Shown piece after piece: positions 48,301 through 57,761 of a stretch of 64,000 bases of DNA (position 1 is the stretch's first letter; every line of letters starts with the position of its first letter). The notes below the pieces were generated by a model, which worked only from the letters and a program-made list of their open reading frames with translations, was not told where the DNA came from and did no database searches. Origin of the DNA: Congeria kusceri (Eukaryota > Mollusca > Bivalvia > Myida > Dreissenidae); NCBI GenBank assembly GCA_027627225.1, contig CM051029.1, positions 71,906,578 through 71,970,577 of the forward strand, read 5' to 3'. Both the position numbers and the translations under genes were made by a program.

Positions 48301-48599
48301 CGTTAGCGTATCATTAAGGGGCTATTTTCCCAGTTTCTTGCGTTACTTATCATTAAAAGGCTATTTTTCAAGTTCGTCGTGTTAACCTATTGTTTAACCA
48401 TTATTTTATGTTATGCGATCCATTTAATTGTTTATTTTGTATTATAATAGTTGTTATATACTGTTATTTATATTTTATACCAATTCACCCTAATTATGAC
48501 CAATATATAAGTACCAAGTTTCAGTAAGTGCTAATACGCTTCTTACCCGGCACTGAGGCCCACCAGCTCGAGCAGGAGAACACAGCTGTGAAAGTACAT
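42278..48599 (-). CDS. Secreted four-EF-hand calcium-binding protein (4 coding exons)
   Basis: Small protein of 136 residues on the minus strand, joined from 48547-48599, 46383-46513, 44210-44377 and 42278-42336 (411 bases with stop; all phases agree). Residues 1-18 (MYFHSCVLLLELVGLSAG) look like a signal peptide. Three canonical EF-hand loops follow: D39-E50 (DANHDGIFTLEE), D59-E70 (DINNDGAITRHE) and D115-E126 (DANHDGTVQKTE); the third loop, D94-E105, is degenerate and probably does not bind Ca2+. It ends WWAQVGP. AATAAA on the minus strand at 42205-42210 lies ~70 nt past the stop. Function beyond calcium binding outside the cytoplasm or in the secretory path is unknown. No shared operon or neighbour logic applies. 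Confidence 0.88.
42676..42948 (-). mobile_element. tRNA-headed SINE, copy 3 (full length)
   Basis: The minus-strand head GCCGGCTAGCTCAGTTGGTG and B box GGTTTCGATTCCC form a good tRNA-like cloverleaf start (AGCGCTGGACTACAAATCC anticodon region). The tail is a CAAA repeat. A perfect 12-bp target duplication CTTTTAGTAAAT flanks it at 42664-42675 and 42949-42960. Confidence 0.92.
43255..44040 (-). repeat. Degenerate array of exon 3 donor-region copies, EF-hand gene intron
   Basis: On the minus strand, CGTAAGTATGGYGTA-like segments (plus-strand CCATACTTACGAT) recur at about 43264, 43440, 43550, 43651, 43719, 43787 and 44028, followed by CATTTGGGTCAAAGTT and GGCGTAGGCACAGCCTTAAC. The units match the donor of exon 3 and the intron just after it (44210 downwards). 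Confidence 0.75.
44040..44130 (-). pseudogene. Decayed copy of the 3' half of EF-hand exon 3
   Basis: Minus-strand translation gives HMLNEFDFAPSDHQLHKAGF and then NAFNCKLDAN, against HYMFDEYDIATTDHYLHTED and FVAFYSKLDAN in the real exon 170 bp upstream. The donor is broken (CGTTTAGTATGG instead of CGTAAGTATGG) and no acceptor precedes it. Confidence 0.88.
44210..44377 (-). CDS. EF-hand gene, coding exon 3
   Basis: Minus-strand acceptor CTGTTTGCAG and donor GTAAGT. Encodes DGAITRHEYTSYVCFMSPTL and then YQISHYMFDEYD and HTEDFVAFYSKLDAN. Its donor region is amplified in the downstream intron. Confidence 0.92.
45437..45500. repeat. Long hairpin
   Basis: AACACGAAAATCTGT and its inverse ACAGATTTTCGTGTT enclose a second inverted pair AGTCCCTT/AAGGGACT, giving a nearly complete palindrome of ~60 bp. 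It could be the centre of a MITE or the end of the tRNA-headed repeat at 45596-45665. Confidence 0.75.
45596..45665 (-). other. tRNA-like sequence (SINE head or pseudogene)
   Basis: Minus strand: CTATAGTGGTTAACGTAACC (A-box-like) and AGGTTCGAGCACC (B-box-like), ~70 nt. Stem pairing is imperfect, so no functional tRNA is claimed. Confidence 0.5.
46383..46513 (-). CDS. EF-hand gene, coding exon 2
   Basis: Minus-strand acceptor ATTTCAG and donor GTGAGT. Encodes INVLLLKPYDATAAHMYDSS, then the first EF loop and ELAAEFKIYDIN, the start of the second. GC-rich compared with its flanks. Confidence 0.9.
46525..48375. repeat. 40-bp minisatellite in EF-hand intron 1, split by a mobile element
   Basis: Units of about 40 bp, GCGTTAACGTATCATTAAGG then GGCTATTTTCCCAGTTCCTT, lie at 46525-46841 (about 8) and 47858-48375 (about 13). 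The Helentron-like element at 46842-47857 sits between, inside a TATTTT of one unit, so the array predates it. Confidence 0.92.
46842..47857 (+). mobile_element. Helentron-like element, family B copy 1 (3' truncated)
   Basis: Starts TTTTTAGCTCTACTATTCGA and has core units with GTAACTTCAAAACTACATAA and CTCTGTTTTGTATTTTGACA. It stops at TTTTACAATATCT without the terminal hairpin of copy 2. Confidence 0.7.
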
Positions 48600-48607
48600 T
48601 GTGGGGT
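48547..48607 (-). CDS. EF-hand gene, first coding exon (signal peptide)
   Basis: Minus-strand acceptor TTTCTTTCCAG precedes ACCCCACA and the ATG (48599-48597), so an upstream non-coding exon is expected. Donor GTAAGA follows GG. Coding bases are 48547-48599. Confidence 0.8.
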
Positions 48608-49350
48608 CTGGAAAGAAAATACGTGCTTATTGTACATCTGCCTTATCACCGGCCTCTTTTGACTGGGCACCAGTTAGACCTTATTATTGAAGAAATTACA
48701 TGTATACCACCACTATTAATATGAAAAATTGATATATATATACAATATAAAGTTCACGTTTTCATTCATTGATAACATCAAGCGTTTTGTTTCTTCTACA
48801 TGTTCTATGGTAGTTATTGCCCTGTCTTATAGTAGAAGTGTCAACCTCGCATTGGAAGTACTCAGATTCGATCCCTAGCCAGTAGGCACACGTTCTCTGC
48901 ATCTTAATAAGGACCCGACGTGCGCGGTTCGTATTTATAAGTTAGGCTGACCGGCTATCACAGTAATTAATGCCTCGCTTCTCACACCTGCAATTCCAGG
49001 TCCTGACGCATGTGAGTTTGGTTGGTGGTCAGCACAAAACAAGACAAGACAAAAACAAAATTAAACATAGTGCAGGACAAACAAATATATAGCTGTAGCT
49101 CTGATTAAAAATTCGTTCCTACTTTCGGTAAGTAGTAATTAGTAAGTAAATAGGGTAGGAGTGCTGGGACACACTACTAATCCTCACATAAGACAGCGTC
49201 GGTGCGGAAGGACCTCATAAACGTCGAAATACACACACTGTTTGTAGAACGTCATAAAATCTCTCGAATTAATCCTGATGATTTCGAAATGTCGAGCTGA
49301 AATAAACCGGTTTCCACTAAATACCATATTGAAGCCTTATCCATACTCAC

Positions 49351-49520
49351 TGTCTACGAATCGGAAGATCTGTCTGCACTGTTACGTTTCAGTTTCGAGA
49401 CTGTTGGCCACCACTGGGTCAGATAAGGCTCGGCATGGCACATGTAGGTAGACCTGACACAGTTTACGCGTTGTTGTCCGCTGTAAAGTTGCAGTTATAA
49501 CTGTCATGGTCTAGAAACAA
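49351..49520 (-). other. Possible 5' untranslated exon of EF-hand gene
   Basis: On the minus strand a GC-richer stretch ends at a good donor (GTAGACA then GTGAGTATGG, at 49350). It would supply the upstream exon that the acceptor before the ATG requires. Upper limit is a guess; no promoter element is clear. Confidence 0.35.
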
Positions 49521-50924
49521 CAAACAAATGAAACCAAATGAATGTTTTATTTAATTGGTACATTGTAAATTATAACAGGAATTTTTTGGTCCAGAATGGC
49601 TAATAATAACGATAATAACGACTTTTAGCAGCGATGTATTACATGAATATTAGTGAATCTTGTCATTCACAGAAAGCATAACCTAATGTAAACAGATACA
49701 TAGTACACATTTCGGACTTACCGTTTTAGCTCGACTATTCTAAGATCAGGTGAGCTTTTCTACTCGCTCCGGAGTCGGAGTCGGCGTCCGCGTCTGAATT
49801 TGGTTAAAGTTTTTATTCAAAAGTCTTGTAACTTCAAAACTACATAAGTTATATTCGCTTGAAACTTGGAATACACCTTTGTCATTAACTCCAATAACAG
49901 GGGCAACATTCTCCATAACTCTGTTTTGTATTGTTACAGAGTTATATCCATATGTTTCACATAGATTTTCTGGTTAAAGTTTATATCCAAAAGTTGTGTT
50001 ACTTCAGAACTGAAAAGTTGAATATACCTTTGTCATCAACTCCAGTATCAGGGGCAACATTCCCTATAACTCTGTTTTGTATTTTAACAGAGTTATGCCC
50101 ATTTTTCTGGCTAAAGTTAATATTCAAAACACGTTTAACTTCAAAGCTACACAAGTTATTAACTACCCAGCAAAGACATAACGTTATTGTAACGTTACGA
50201 TTTGGTTGTATTCTGGTCAAGTTGTGAAATAACCTTAAATGGACGTTGTGGCAACGTTAAGATCACAACTTTGTGATCATCAGGTGTATTACTAGCATGT
50301 GAAAAATACTAAATTTTAATGATATTGTTGAATAAATATATCTGGTATTTCATTTTTAATTGTGAATGTTATTACGAGGACTGGACGTTATATATATGGT
50401 ATATGTACGTTACATGACAACGATGAATGGTTAATGAATTTCTGTTTTGATAAAGACGCAGAGCTAGCTTTAAGTTTCGATTTTCACAACATCAAACGGC
50501 CGCGTGTAATAGATTAAAACACGGAATTATGATACATATATATTGCATACAATATGTATGTATATATTGATACGTTATTATGCTAAAATGTGCTTAAATT
50601 TACATGCACACAAATCAAAATTGATTATTTTCTGAAATCGAATTAACAATATTCATTTACACGCGCGTGACTATATATTATACCTCAATGAAAGGTCAGA
50701 AAATGTAGTTGGTTCTCCATCAATTTTGTTTGGGAAAACGTTGACGTCATGACGTTATTGCTGATGTCATCAAACGTTGATGTTTTCCAACATGGCGCCG
50801 TCCAGGAAAGTGTCAGGAAATTGTTAAGTTGTATTTTGAAAGAAAATCAGTACTTTGTTTAACAAGAAGAATGAAAAAAAATGTATTCAAAGGAAAAGAC
50901 AATCAGCAGAATGCAATTAAACAG

Positions 50925-51377
50925 AATAATAAAGAAATTTGATACCATAGGATCAGTACTCGATCAAAGGCAAAATAACTAGGGACGACCCCGGACAGCG
51001 CGTTGCCCAGAACATGTTGAGGAGATTAAAGGCGTAATTAAAGACACACTAAAAGCTCTTAATGCAAAAGTTGAAAAGGGAATTGAACTAGAAAAATATG
51101 CTTCCAGAAGGATGGTGCAAAACCGCACACAGCTTTTTGAGATTTTAAATGGTTGGAAAAAAAGGACCTAAGCCTATTGGAGTTTTTTCTGTGTGGTTTA
51201 CTCAAAGACAATGCTTACAGAGTCCAGTCTATGTCCACAAATGAACTTAAGACATCAATAACTCATGAAATGAAACGGATAACAACCCAGACGTGCAGAA
51301 CTGTGATAGCCAATTTGATGAAGAGACTGCTTGCTGTGAGACGTCAAAATGGACGTCATTTCGAACTCCTAATGTAA
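50925..51377 (+). pseudogene. Decayed mariner-like transposase remnant
   Basis: A first part reads FDTIGSVLDQR, stop, then GRPRTARCPEHVEEIKGVI, like the helix-turn-helix linker (GSV...GRPRT...PE) of mariner-type transposases. A second part in another frame (51153-51377) reads LSLLEFFLCGLLKDNAYR and ends RRQNGRHFELLM, like the C-terminal region after the last catalytic acid (normally PDLNPLDFFLWG). The middle, with the DDE residues, is absent and the frame is broken, so it is dead. Confidence 0.7.
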
Positions 51378-51519
51378 AAATATGTACGTTTTAAAGGTGC
51401 TGGCCACTCTTTCTGTTTAATGTAACCTTTCATACAGTACATGTTATTAAACTGTATTTTTGTACTTATTACATGGTATAAATTTTGTTGTGTTATCTTT
51501 ATTAATAATATATTTTAAA

Positions 51520-52395
51520 TAGACTAGTTTCACATTCCCATTTTTAGCGATTTTCACGACACAATAATTTATCGGCGAATCGAAAACGAGGCTCGCGATG
51601 TATTGATAGTGGTTGATACTGGTTGCATAGCGGTCATTTACAGTTTATTACTTTTAAAATGTTATGAATATTCACTTAGTGTACTTCTTAATACACAGAA
51701 ATGGCATGGTACATAATATAATTATTATATCGTCGCTAAAAATGGAGAAAAAAAATTGCAATTTATACTTAGGTACTTTCTCTGAGACTGACAGACTTCG
51801 TATTGTTCAAACCTGGTCTTATCAATTATAAGATCATAATCTTGTATAAACACATGACCATTATTATGTAACCAGAATTTGTAAATATAGGTCCTAATTT
51901 TAAAATAACATGTGGCACAATTACGTTATCAAAGTGCATACCAATTAGTGAAGCAATACACGGGTCATTATCTCGGCAGCTATGCCACTGACTTCATGAA
52001 TCTGCTTGATAACGAGTGAAATAACTATCATTGAAAATAAAAAATAACTTTATTTCAGACAAAAATTTAATTTTATTGGCAATTATATCCTGATAATTTG
52101 CTTGAACTCATGATAGTTTATATACATGTGTTTGTACACAAAGTTTGAAGACATATAACGATAATTAAGAGTGCTATTTAACGTTTTCATATTAAATAAG
52201 GATGTTTTATTTCTCAGTCATATTTTTTTGTTTTGGTTCTCTATCATTAGAGAGTACAAAGAAAAACGTCTTTGATGAATTCTGGTTAAATGCTTAAGTT
52301 GTTTCACTGAAATGAAAAAAAAGCATACTCCGTGATATCACTTTCTTGCTCATACTGCATAATAATAATAATAACAATAATAATAATAATAAGAA

Positions 52396-52433
<38 letters not shown>

Positions 52434-52985
52434 ATACTACTACTACTACTACTAATAATAATAATAATAATAATAATAGTAATAATAATAATAATAATGT
52501 TATTTGTAACTGTCAAGCTGTTATATAATTACTCCAGCCGACACTGAATCCGGAATAAACGAACTGCTTCTGTTAATAGAATATTAATTAATTAATAAAT
52601 AATTAATTATGTAAACTGCAATAAATTCAGCAATTATAGACTTATTTCAATCATTAAAAAAATCTGATCTAAATATGAAGTAACATAATCATGATGTCAA
52701 ACATAGTTTCGTCAGCAGATATGGCTATGTTGTGATTATTACATTATTTGCTTTATAGTTTAAGTATTTGAAATGTATCCACGAATACATAATTTAGTGA
52801 ATGAAACAGAGACAAGTTTCATGAAAAAAAACATTTTATTAGTGTATTTGTCATTTTCTCCATTGAACATTATTTTCCCTTATTGACAATTACTGCCAAT
52901 ACATCGTCAGCCTCGTTCTCGATTCGCTTTATCACGGGAGACAACTCCTACAGTACTCGATAACGGGAATGTGAAAAGGGTCTAT
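51520..52985. mobile_element. Element with long imperfect terminal inverted repeats
   Basis: Left end ATAGACTAGTTTCACATTCC, then further on CGAATCGAAAACGAGGCTCG and CGATGTATTG; the right end carries the inverse: CAATACATCG, CCTCGTTCTCGATTCG, GGGAATGTGAAAAGGGTCTA. The inverted repeats extend over ~90 bases. It contains the AAT/ACT microsatellite. No clear ORF. Target duplication not resolved. Confidence 0.75.
52361..52498. repeat. AAT/ACT trinucleotide microsatellite
   Basis: Runs of AAT flank two runs of ACT, about 138 bp in total. Apparent open frames across it are homopolymer artefacts. Confidence 0.95.
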
Positions 52986-53654
52986 TGGTTTTAAAGTGTA
53001 ACATATATTATGAAACACCCTGTATTTCAACAGATTTATGCCCCTTCCAATTTCCAACATATGTACCAACTGAAATACTTCGAATAGTCGAGCGCGCTGT
53101 CCTCTGACAGCTCTTGTTTAAACATTAACATACCTGTATATAGACGCTTTAATAATAGTATATACGTTTATCACCAAAAGATATGAGCCTAGCATGGTGA
53201 TATGCCTTTAATGCAGGTCGACACCAAAGTATGAAATGTGAATCAGCTGCGATAATCATTTCCAGTTATCTTGAACACATGCCATGTTAGCATACACTGT
53301 GTTGTACTCGTGTTCTAATTTATTTAATGTAAATATGTTTGTTACGTTCTTTTAAACCAATATCTGATTTTTATATTTATATAATCCATTATTTAGTCAG
53401 TACACAAATATGTTTGTTACTTTAAAGTATGGGCTAAACACAAATTGTCTATAGTGATGCTGAGGCCGAAATTCACCGTTTCTATGTGTATGTCGTCATG
53501 AAATTATATCTTATATATCTTAACATTCTGATGTTTGATTTTTTTACGAATTATGTTCATTCAATCGCTTCAAAAAGCAACAACAACAACTTGTGTTGTT
53601 TCCAAAGGAATTACTATATACTATCAAGTAGTATCGTTATATTTGTATGTCTGT

Positions 53655-53659
53655 CGATC

Positions 53660-53702
<43 letters not shown>

Positions 53703-53822
53703 GCCTGTCTGTCTGACTCTGTGTGTCTGTCTGTCGGTCGGTCGGTCGGTCCGTCCGTCCGTCGATCAGTCCATCCGTCCGTCGGTCTGTTCGTCCGTCC
53801 GTCGGTCCGTCCGTCATTCGGT
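53655..53822. repeat. TCTG then CGGT/CGTC tetranucleotide microsatellite
   Basis: A TCTG run from 53662 to about 53715 passes into CGGT and then CGTC steps. Apparent open frames (for example Cys-Leu-Ser-Val repeats) are artefacts. Confidence 0.95.
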
Positions 53823-54647
53823 CTGTCTTACTTCCTGTAGCCTGACATTCTGACATATAAAGTGACAGAACTTTAGGATTTGATGTGAATTAGTTGACCA
53901 GTCTCCGTTCAAAACGCTCCTAGTAAGTTCTCTACTTGCACATTTTGGTGCCTATATAGGGTTTATAGTCGATAACTTTATCGATTACTTTCTCCGTGGT
54001 ACTTGTGTACCGGTATTCATTCCTTTCCGAGTTTGCCCAGCTGTAATTCGAAATGTCTTCAAATAGCATTAATTAAGCCCTCGATTCATGCCATTGTCAA
54101 CGAAATGGGCCGTCATGGGATTGGGCCGTCCTGGTCAAATTACACCAAAACGGAAGTCACATCCTCAGGGTTACATGCTGTCAGTTAGATAATAAACACA
54201 TAGGGTTCAGTGTATAGTGCATATGATTTTTAAAATACAGTTTAAATGATATGTTTTGGTATCAATTTAAAGGTATATATGTAAGAAATAAGAAAAAAGA
54301 CAGTTTTAGGCACTACTTTATCTTATATGGTTCCCAGCTTCATAACTTTTGGCCCATGTATTTATGCACAAAATGGCAGCCTCCATGCCTGTCAAAACCG
54401 GTGTGTTTATTCTAAGGTAAATATTTTGAGTTACAACGTATAGAAATATTTGACATGCTGTTTTTTCAAAAGGTTATGGCCTTATCTTTCCAACAATGTA
54501 TGGTGATATATTGGGAAGTCGCTTGGTCATGGTGAAAATTGAGACCAAACACTGAATATTTTATATGTAACAATGAAGGAATTTATTTGCGCATGCGTAA
54601 CCTTTAAGAACTATCGGTAAGATTTGTCGTCTGCAAAAATTTTGAAA

Positions 54648-55016
54648 ATGGATGCCTACAAACGCACTGTAATGAAGAGAATCACTGCCCGATGCCAACT
54701 TGACCCCATTAAAGGCTGTATTTTATGGGATGGTTGCTCTAGTGGACATGAGAGGAGTAAATATGGGAAATTTAAAGCAAACTGTCCACCAGAGTCACCA
54801 TCCAAGACCCATTGTGTTCACCGTGTTGTTTTTCAGTTTCATTTTGACAATTATTTGCACGAGTCTCAACAATTATCTAATTTATGTCATAATACTTTGT
54901 GTTGCAATCCGTATCATTTAGTTTTAGAACCTGTAACTGTTAATAATGACCGCAAAGTTCGTGTCCGCACTGGCCGATGCATTGGCAATAATGGCCGTCC
55001 GACCTGCTTATTTTGA
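54648..55016 (+). CDS. His-Me-finger (HNH, I-PpoI-type) endonuclease-like protein, copy 1
   Basis: 122 residues from ATG at 54648 (AAAATGG context). Residues 76-102 read LSNLCHNTLCCNPYHLVLEP and VTVNNDR, the zinc-binding-loop signature of the I-PpoI group of homing endonucleases (zf-His_Me_endon): C80, C85/C86 and H90 would bind zinc, N99/N100 the catalytic metal. HRVVFQFHFD (58-67) matches the strand before it; C24, C30, C111 and C120 may form further zinc sites. The catalytic His, two residues before C80, is replaced by N78, so nuclease activity is doubtful. A GCGCATGCG motif lies 55 bp upstream. It is the only recognisable protein in the element. Confidence 0.75.
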   Translation: MDAYKRTVMKRITARCQLDPIKGCILWDGCSSGHERSKYGKFKANCPPESPSKTHCVHRVVFQFHFDNYLHESQQLSNLCHNTLCCNPYHLVLEPVTVNNDRKVRVRTGRCIGNNGRPTCLF

Positions 55017-55100
55017 ATAATACCAATTTTCCTAATTTGCAAAGTTTACAGATCCTATTTAGTTCATATTTTATTTTATAATTGTACGTAGATCAGGCTT

Positions 55101-55600
55101 TCAGCTGAAAAATACATGAAATACATGCATAAAACACTTTAGGGGCCCACGCAAACCCAGACCCCACCTAATGGAGTTAGCGGCATCAACATTTAAATCA
55201 CCATCACAGTTTGGTTCAATTTGAGTATGTTTTTTAAATGCAGTGACGAAAAGAACCAGGAACTCAGCCGGAACCATCATCTCATTGGTATACAAGTCTG
55301 GGTGAAGTGACGAGTCATCAAAACTACTGAACTTTGCAACTACACTGGAGCGTTGGGGCGGGGCCGCAAAGCTGACACTGTCGTGTCCGTACCATCAGTA
55401 TCTTTGAAGGTTAGTACAAGATTATTGTCATGTATTCTACTATCTAATGACTTCTTTTCCAGCCTGGCATACTTCTCATCAATTCCAGTAGGAAAAGCAA
55501 GAGTGTAACCCTTGTTGGGACTCTCAAACCCGTTTTTGAACTGGACTGTTCGCATGTGAGCTCGACAATGTGAAGCCGGCATAGCGACTAGCCTTATCAC
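55101..55600 (-). CDS. Antisense open frame in element, one frameshift, copy 1
   Basis: Minus strand: a frame from 55600 encodes RLVAMPASHCRAHMRTVQFK, then TLAFPTGIDEKYARLEKKSL and LTFKDTDGTDTTVSALRPRP, ending at 55340. One base shift there continues as VVAKFSSFDDSSLHPDLYTN, then EMMVPAEFLVLFVTAFKKHT to a stop near 55101. The composition looks protein-like rather than random, but I do not recognise the family. It could be a captured host fragment or a second element gene. Confidence 0.4.
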
Positions 55601-55710
55601 AATAACAAAAAATGTGTAAACTATTGTACATGTACACTTATTGTATCTAAGTTACACTAGTAAACACATTATTGAGTAAACATGCACAGAAAAACTTTTT
55701 ATTTTCACAG

Positions 55711-55797
55711 ATTACACAGCAGAGAGTACCTGAAACAGATTGAAGATTGCAAGCGGCTGACCTCACCCACAGGCTCAGGTGTGACAGAAAACTGTTA
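55711..55797 (+). other. Exon-like segment inside the element (also at 57871-57958)
   Basis: After TTTTATTTTCACAG an open stretch reads HSREYLKQIEDCKRLTSPTG then SGVTENC and a stop. The acceptor-like start and protein-like composition suggest a captured terminal exon or a spliced second exon of an element gene. Unrecognised. Confidence 0.35.
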
Positions 55798-56808
55798 ATT
55801 CATATCTGGCATTTACATTTTGGGGTCAAAGTCTTTTTTTGTTGTGTGATTGGAGGTCAAATATGTTGATTGTTATGTAAACAAGCACTCTTCTGGGGTC
55901 AAATGGCATCTGAAATGCTACATTTATATGGATTTTACCCCCAAAAATGCAGAAACTTAAAAAAAATATTGTTCAAAAGGGATTAAAAACCAATTCTATA
56001 AAATTTAGAATGCCAATGGAGATTGTTTTCACTTCTGATATTATATATTATGTCTTCCATGCCTATTAAAACTCAAAGTTGTGCTTTATTCTGAGTTGAA
56101 ACAATGTTTTCCAACATGTTTTCTGTCGAAATTCTTGTCTCGCAACGCCTTTATATGTGGTATTTTCAACTTTACTTTTTGCCAATAAATCCTTATACCA
56201 GTGTGATAGGACTTCATGTTCTTTCTCGAAATAGATCAGACTTATGAAAAATGTGGTTTTAATTCAAATGTGAAAGGGGTGGGTTCTCTTAAAGGTCAAA
56301 TTACACCAAAACGGAAGTCACATCCTCAGGGTTACATGCTGTCAGTTAGATAATAAACACATAGGGTTCAGTGTATAGTGCATATGATTTTTAAAATACA
56401 GTTTAAATGATATGTTTTGGTATCAATTTAAAGGTATATATGTAAGAAATAAGAAAAAAGACAGTTTTAGGCACTACTTTATCTTATATGGTTCCCAGCT
56501 TCATAACTTTTGGCCCATATATTTATGCACAAAATGGCAGCCTCCATGCCTGTCAAAACCGGTGTGTTTATTCTAAGGTAAATATTTTGAGTTACAACGT
56601 ATAGAAATATTTGACATGCTGTTTTTTCAAAAGGTTATGGCCTTATCTTTCCAACAATGTATGGTGATATATTGGGAAGTCGCTTGGTCATGGTGAAAAT
56701 TGAGACCAAACACTGAATATTTTATATGTAACAATGAAGGAATTTATTTGCGCATGCGTAACCTTTAAGAACTATCGGTAAGATTTGTCGTCTGCAAAAA
56801 TTTTGAAA

Positions 56809-57177
56809 ATGGATGCCTACAAACGCACTGTAATGAAGAGAATCACTGCCCGATGCCAACTTGACCCCATTAAAGGCTGTATTTTATGGGATGGTTGCTC
56901 TAGTGGACATGAGAGGAGTAAATATGGGAAATTTAAAGCAAACTGTCCACCAGAGTCACCATCCAAGACCCATTGTGTTCACCGTGTTGTTTTTCAGTTT
57001 CATTTTGACAATTATTTGCACGAGTCTCAACAATTATCTAATTTATGTCATAATACTTTGTGTTGCAATCCGTATCATTTAGTTTTAGAACCTGTAACTG
57101 TTAATAATGACCGCAAAGTTCGTGTCCGCACTGGCCGATGCATTGGCAATAATGGCCGTCCGACCTGCTTATTTTGA
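56809..57177 (+). CDS. His-Me-finger endonuclease-like protein, copy 2
   Basis: Identical in protein to copy 1, 2161 bp further on, with the same N78 in place of His and the same upstream R repeat. The identity indicates a very recent duplication or an assembly duplication. Confidence 0.75.
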   Translation: MDAYKRTVMKRITARCQLDPIKGCILWDGCSSGHERSKYGKFKANCPPESPSKTHCVHRVVFQFHFDNYLHESQQLSNLCHNTLCCNPYHLVLEPVTVNNDRKVRVRTGRCIGNNGRPTCLF

Positions 57178-57261
57178 ATAATACCAATTTTCCTAATTTG
57201 CAAAGTTTACAGATCCTATTTAGTTCATATTTTATTTTATAATTGTACGTAGATCAGGCTT

Positions 57262-57761
57262 TCAGCTGAAAAATACATGAAATACATGCATAAAACACTT
57301 TAGGGGCCCACGCAAACCCAGACCCCACCTAATGGAGTTAGCGGCATCAACATTTAAATCACCATCACAGTTTGGTTCAATTTGAGTATGTTTTTTAAAT
57401 GCAGTGACGAAAAGAACCAGGAACTCAGCCGGAACCATCATCTCATTGGTATACAAGTCTGGGTGAAGTGACGAGTCATCAAAACTACTGAACTTTGCAA
57501 CTACACTGGAGCGTTGGGGCGGGGCCGCAAAGCTGACACTGTCGTGTCCGTACCATCAGTATCTTTGAAGGTTAGTACAAGATTATTGTCATGTATTCTA
57601 CTATCTAATGACTTCTTTTCCAGCCTGGCATACTTCTCATCAATTCCAGTAGGAAAAGCAAGAGTGTAACCCTTGTTGGGACTCTCAAACCCGTTTTTGA
57701 ACTGGACTGTTCGCATGTGAGCTCGACAATGTGAAGCCGGCATAGCGACTAGCCTTATCAC
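57262..57761 (-). CDS. Antisense open frame in element, one frameshift, copy 2
   Basis: Same sequence as the minus-strand frame at 55101-55600, with the same break, 2161 bp further on. Confidence 0.4.

Larger units (their letters stand above)
49724..53117 (+). mobile_element. Helentron-like element, family B copy 2, carrying nested insertions
   Basis: Starts TTTTAGCTCGACTATTC and ends GAATAGTCGAGC, then GCTGTCCTCTGACAGC hairpin, then TCTTGTT. GCTCGACTATTC is perfectly inverted near the 3' end. The core (GTAACTTCAAAACTACATAA) breaks off at about 50160 and resumes at about 52990, so some 2.8 kb of other elements has landed inside. Confidence 0.78.

Noticed and set aside
53535..53856. Cys-Leu-Ser-Val and Thr-Asp-Arg repeat frames
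   Set aside because: Tetranucleotide microsatellite artefacts; open on both strands.
54624..54647. Longer start of the His-Me-finger ORF (eight extra residues)
   Set aside because: The upstream start would be TTG; the first ATG is at 54648 with a good context.
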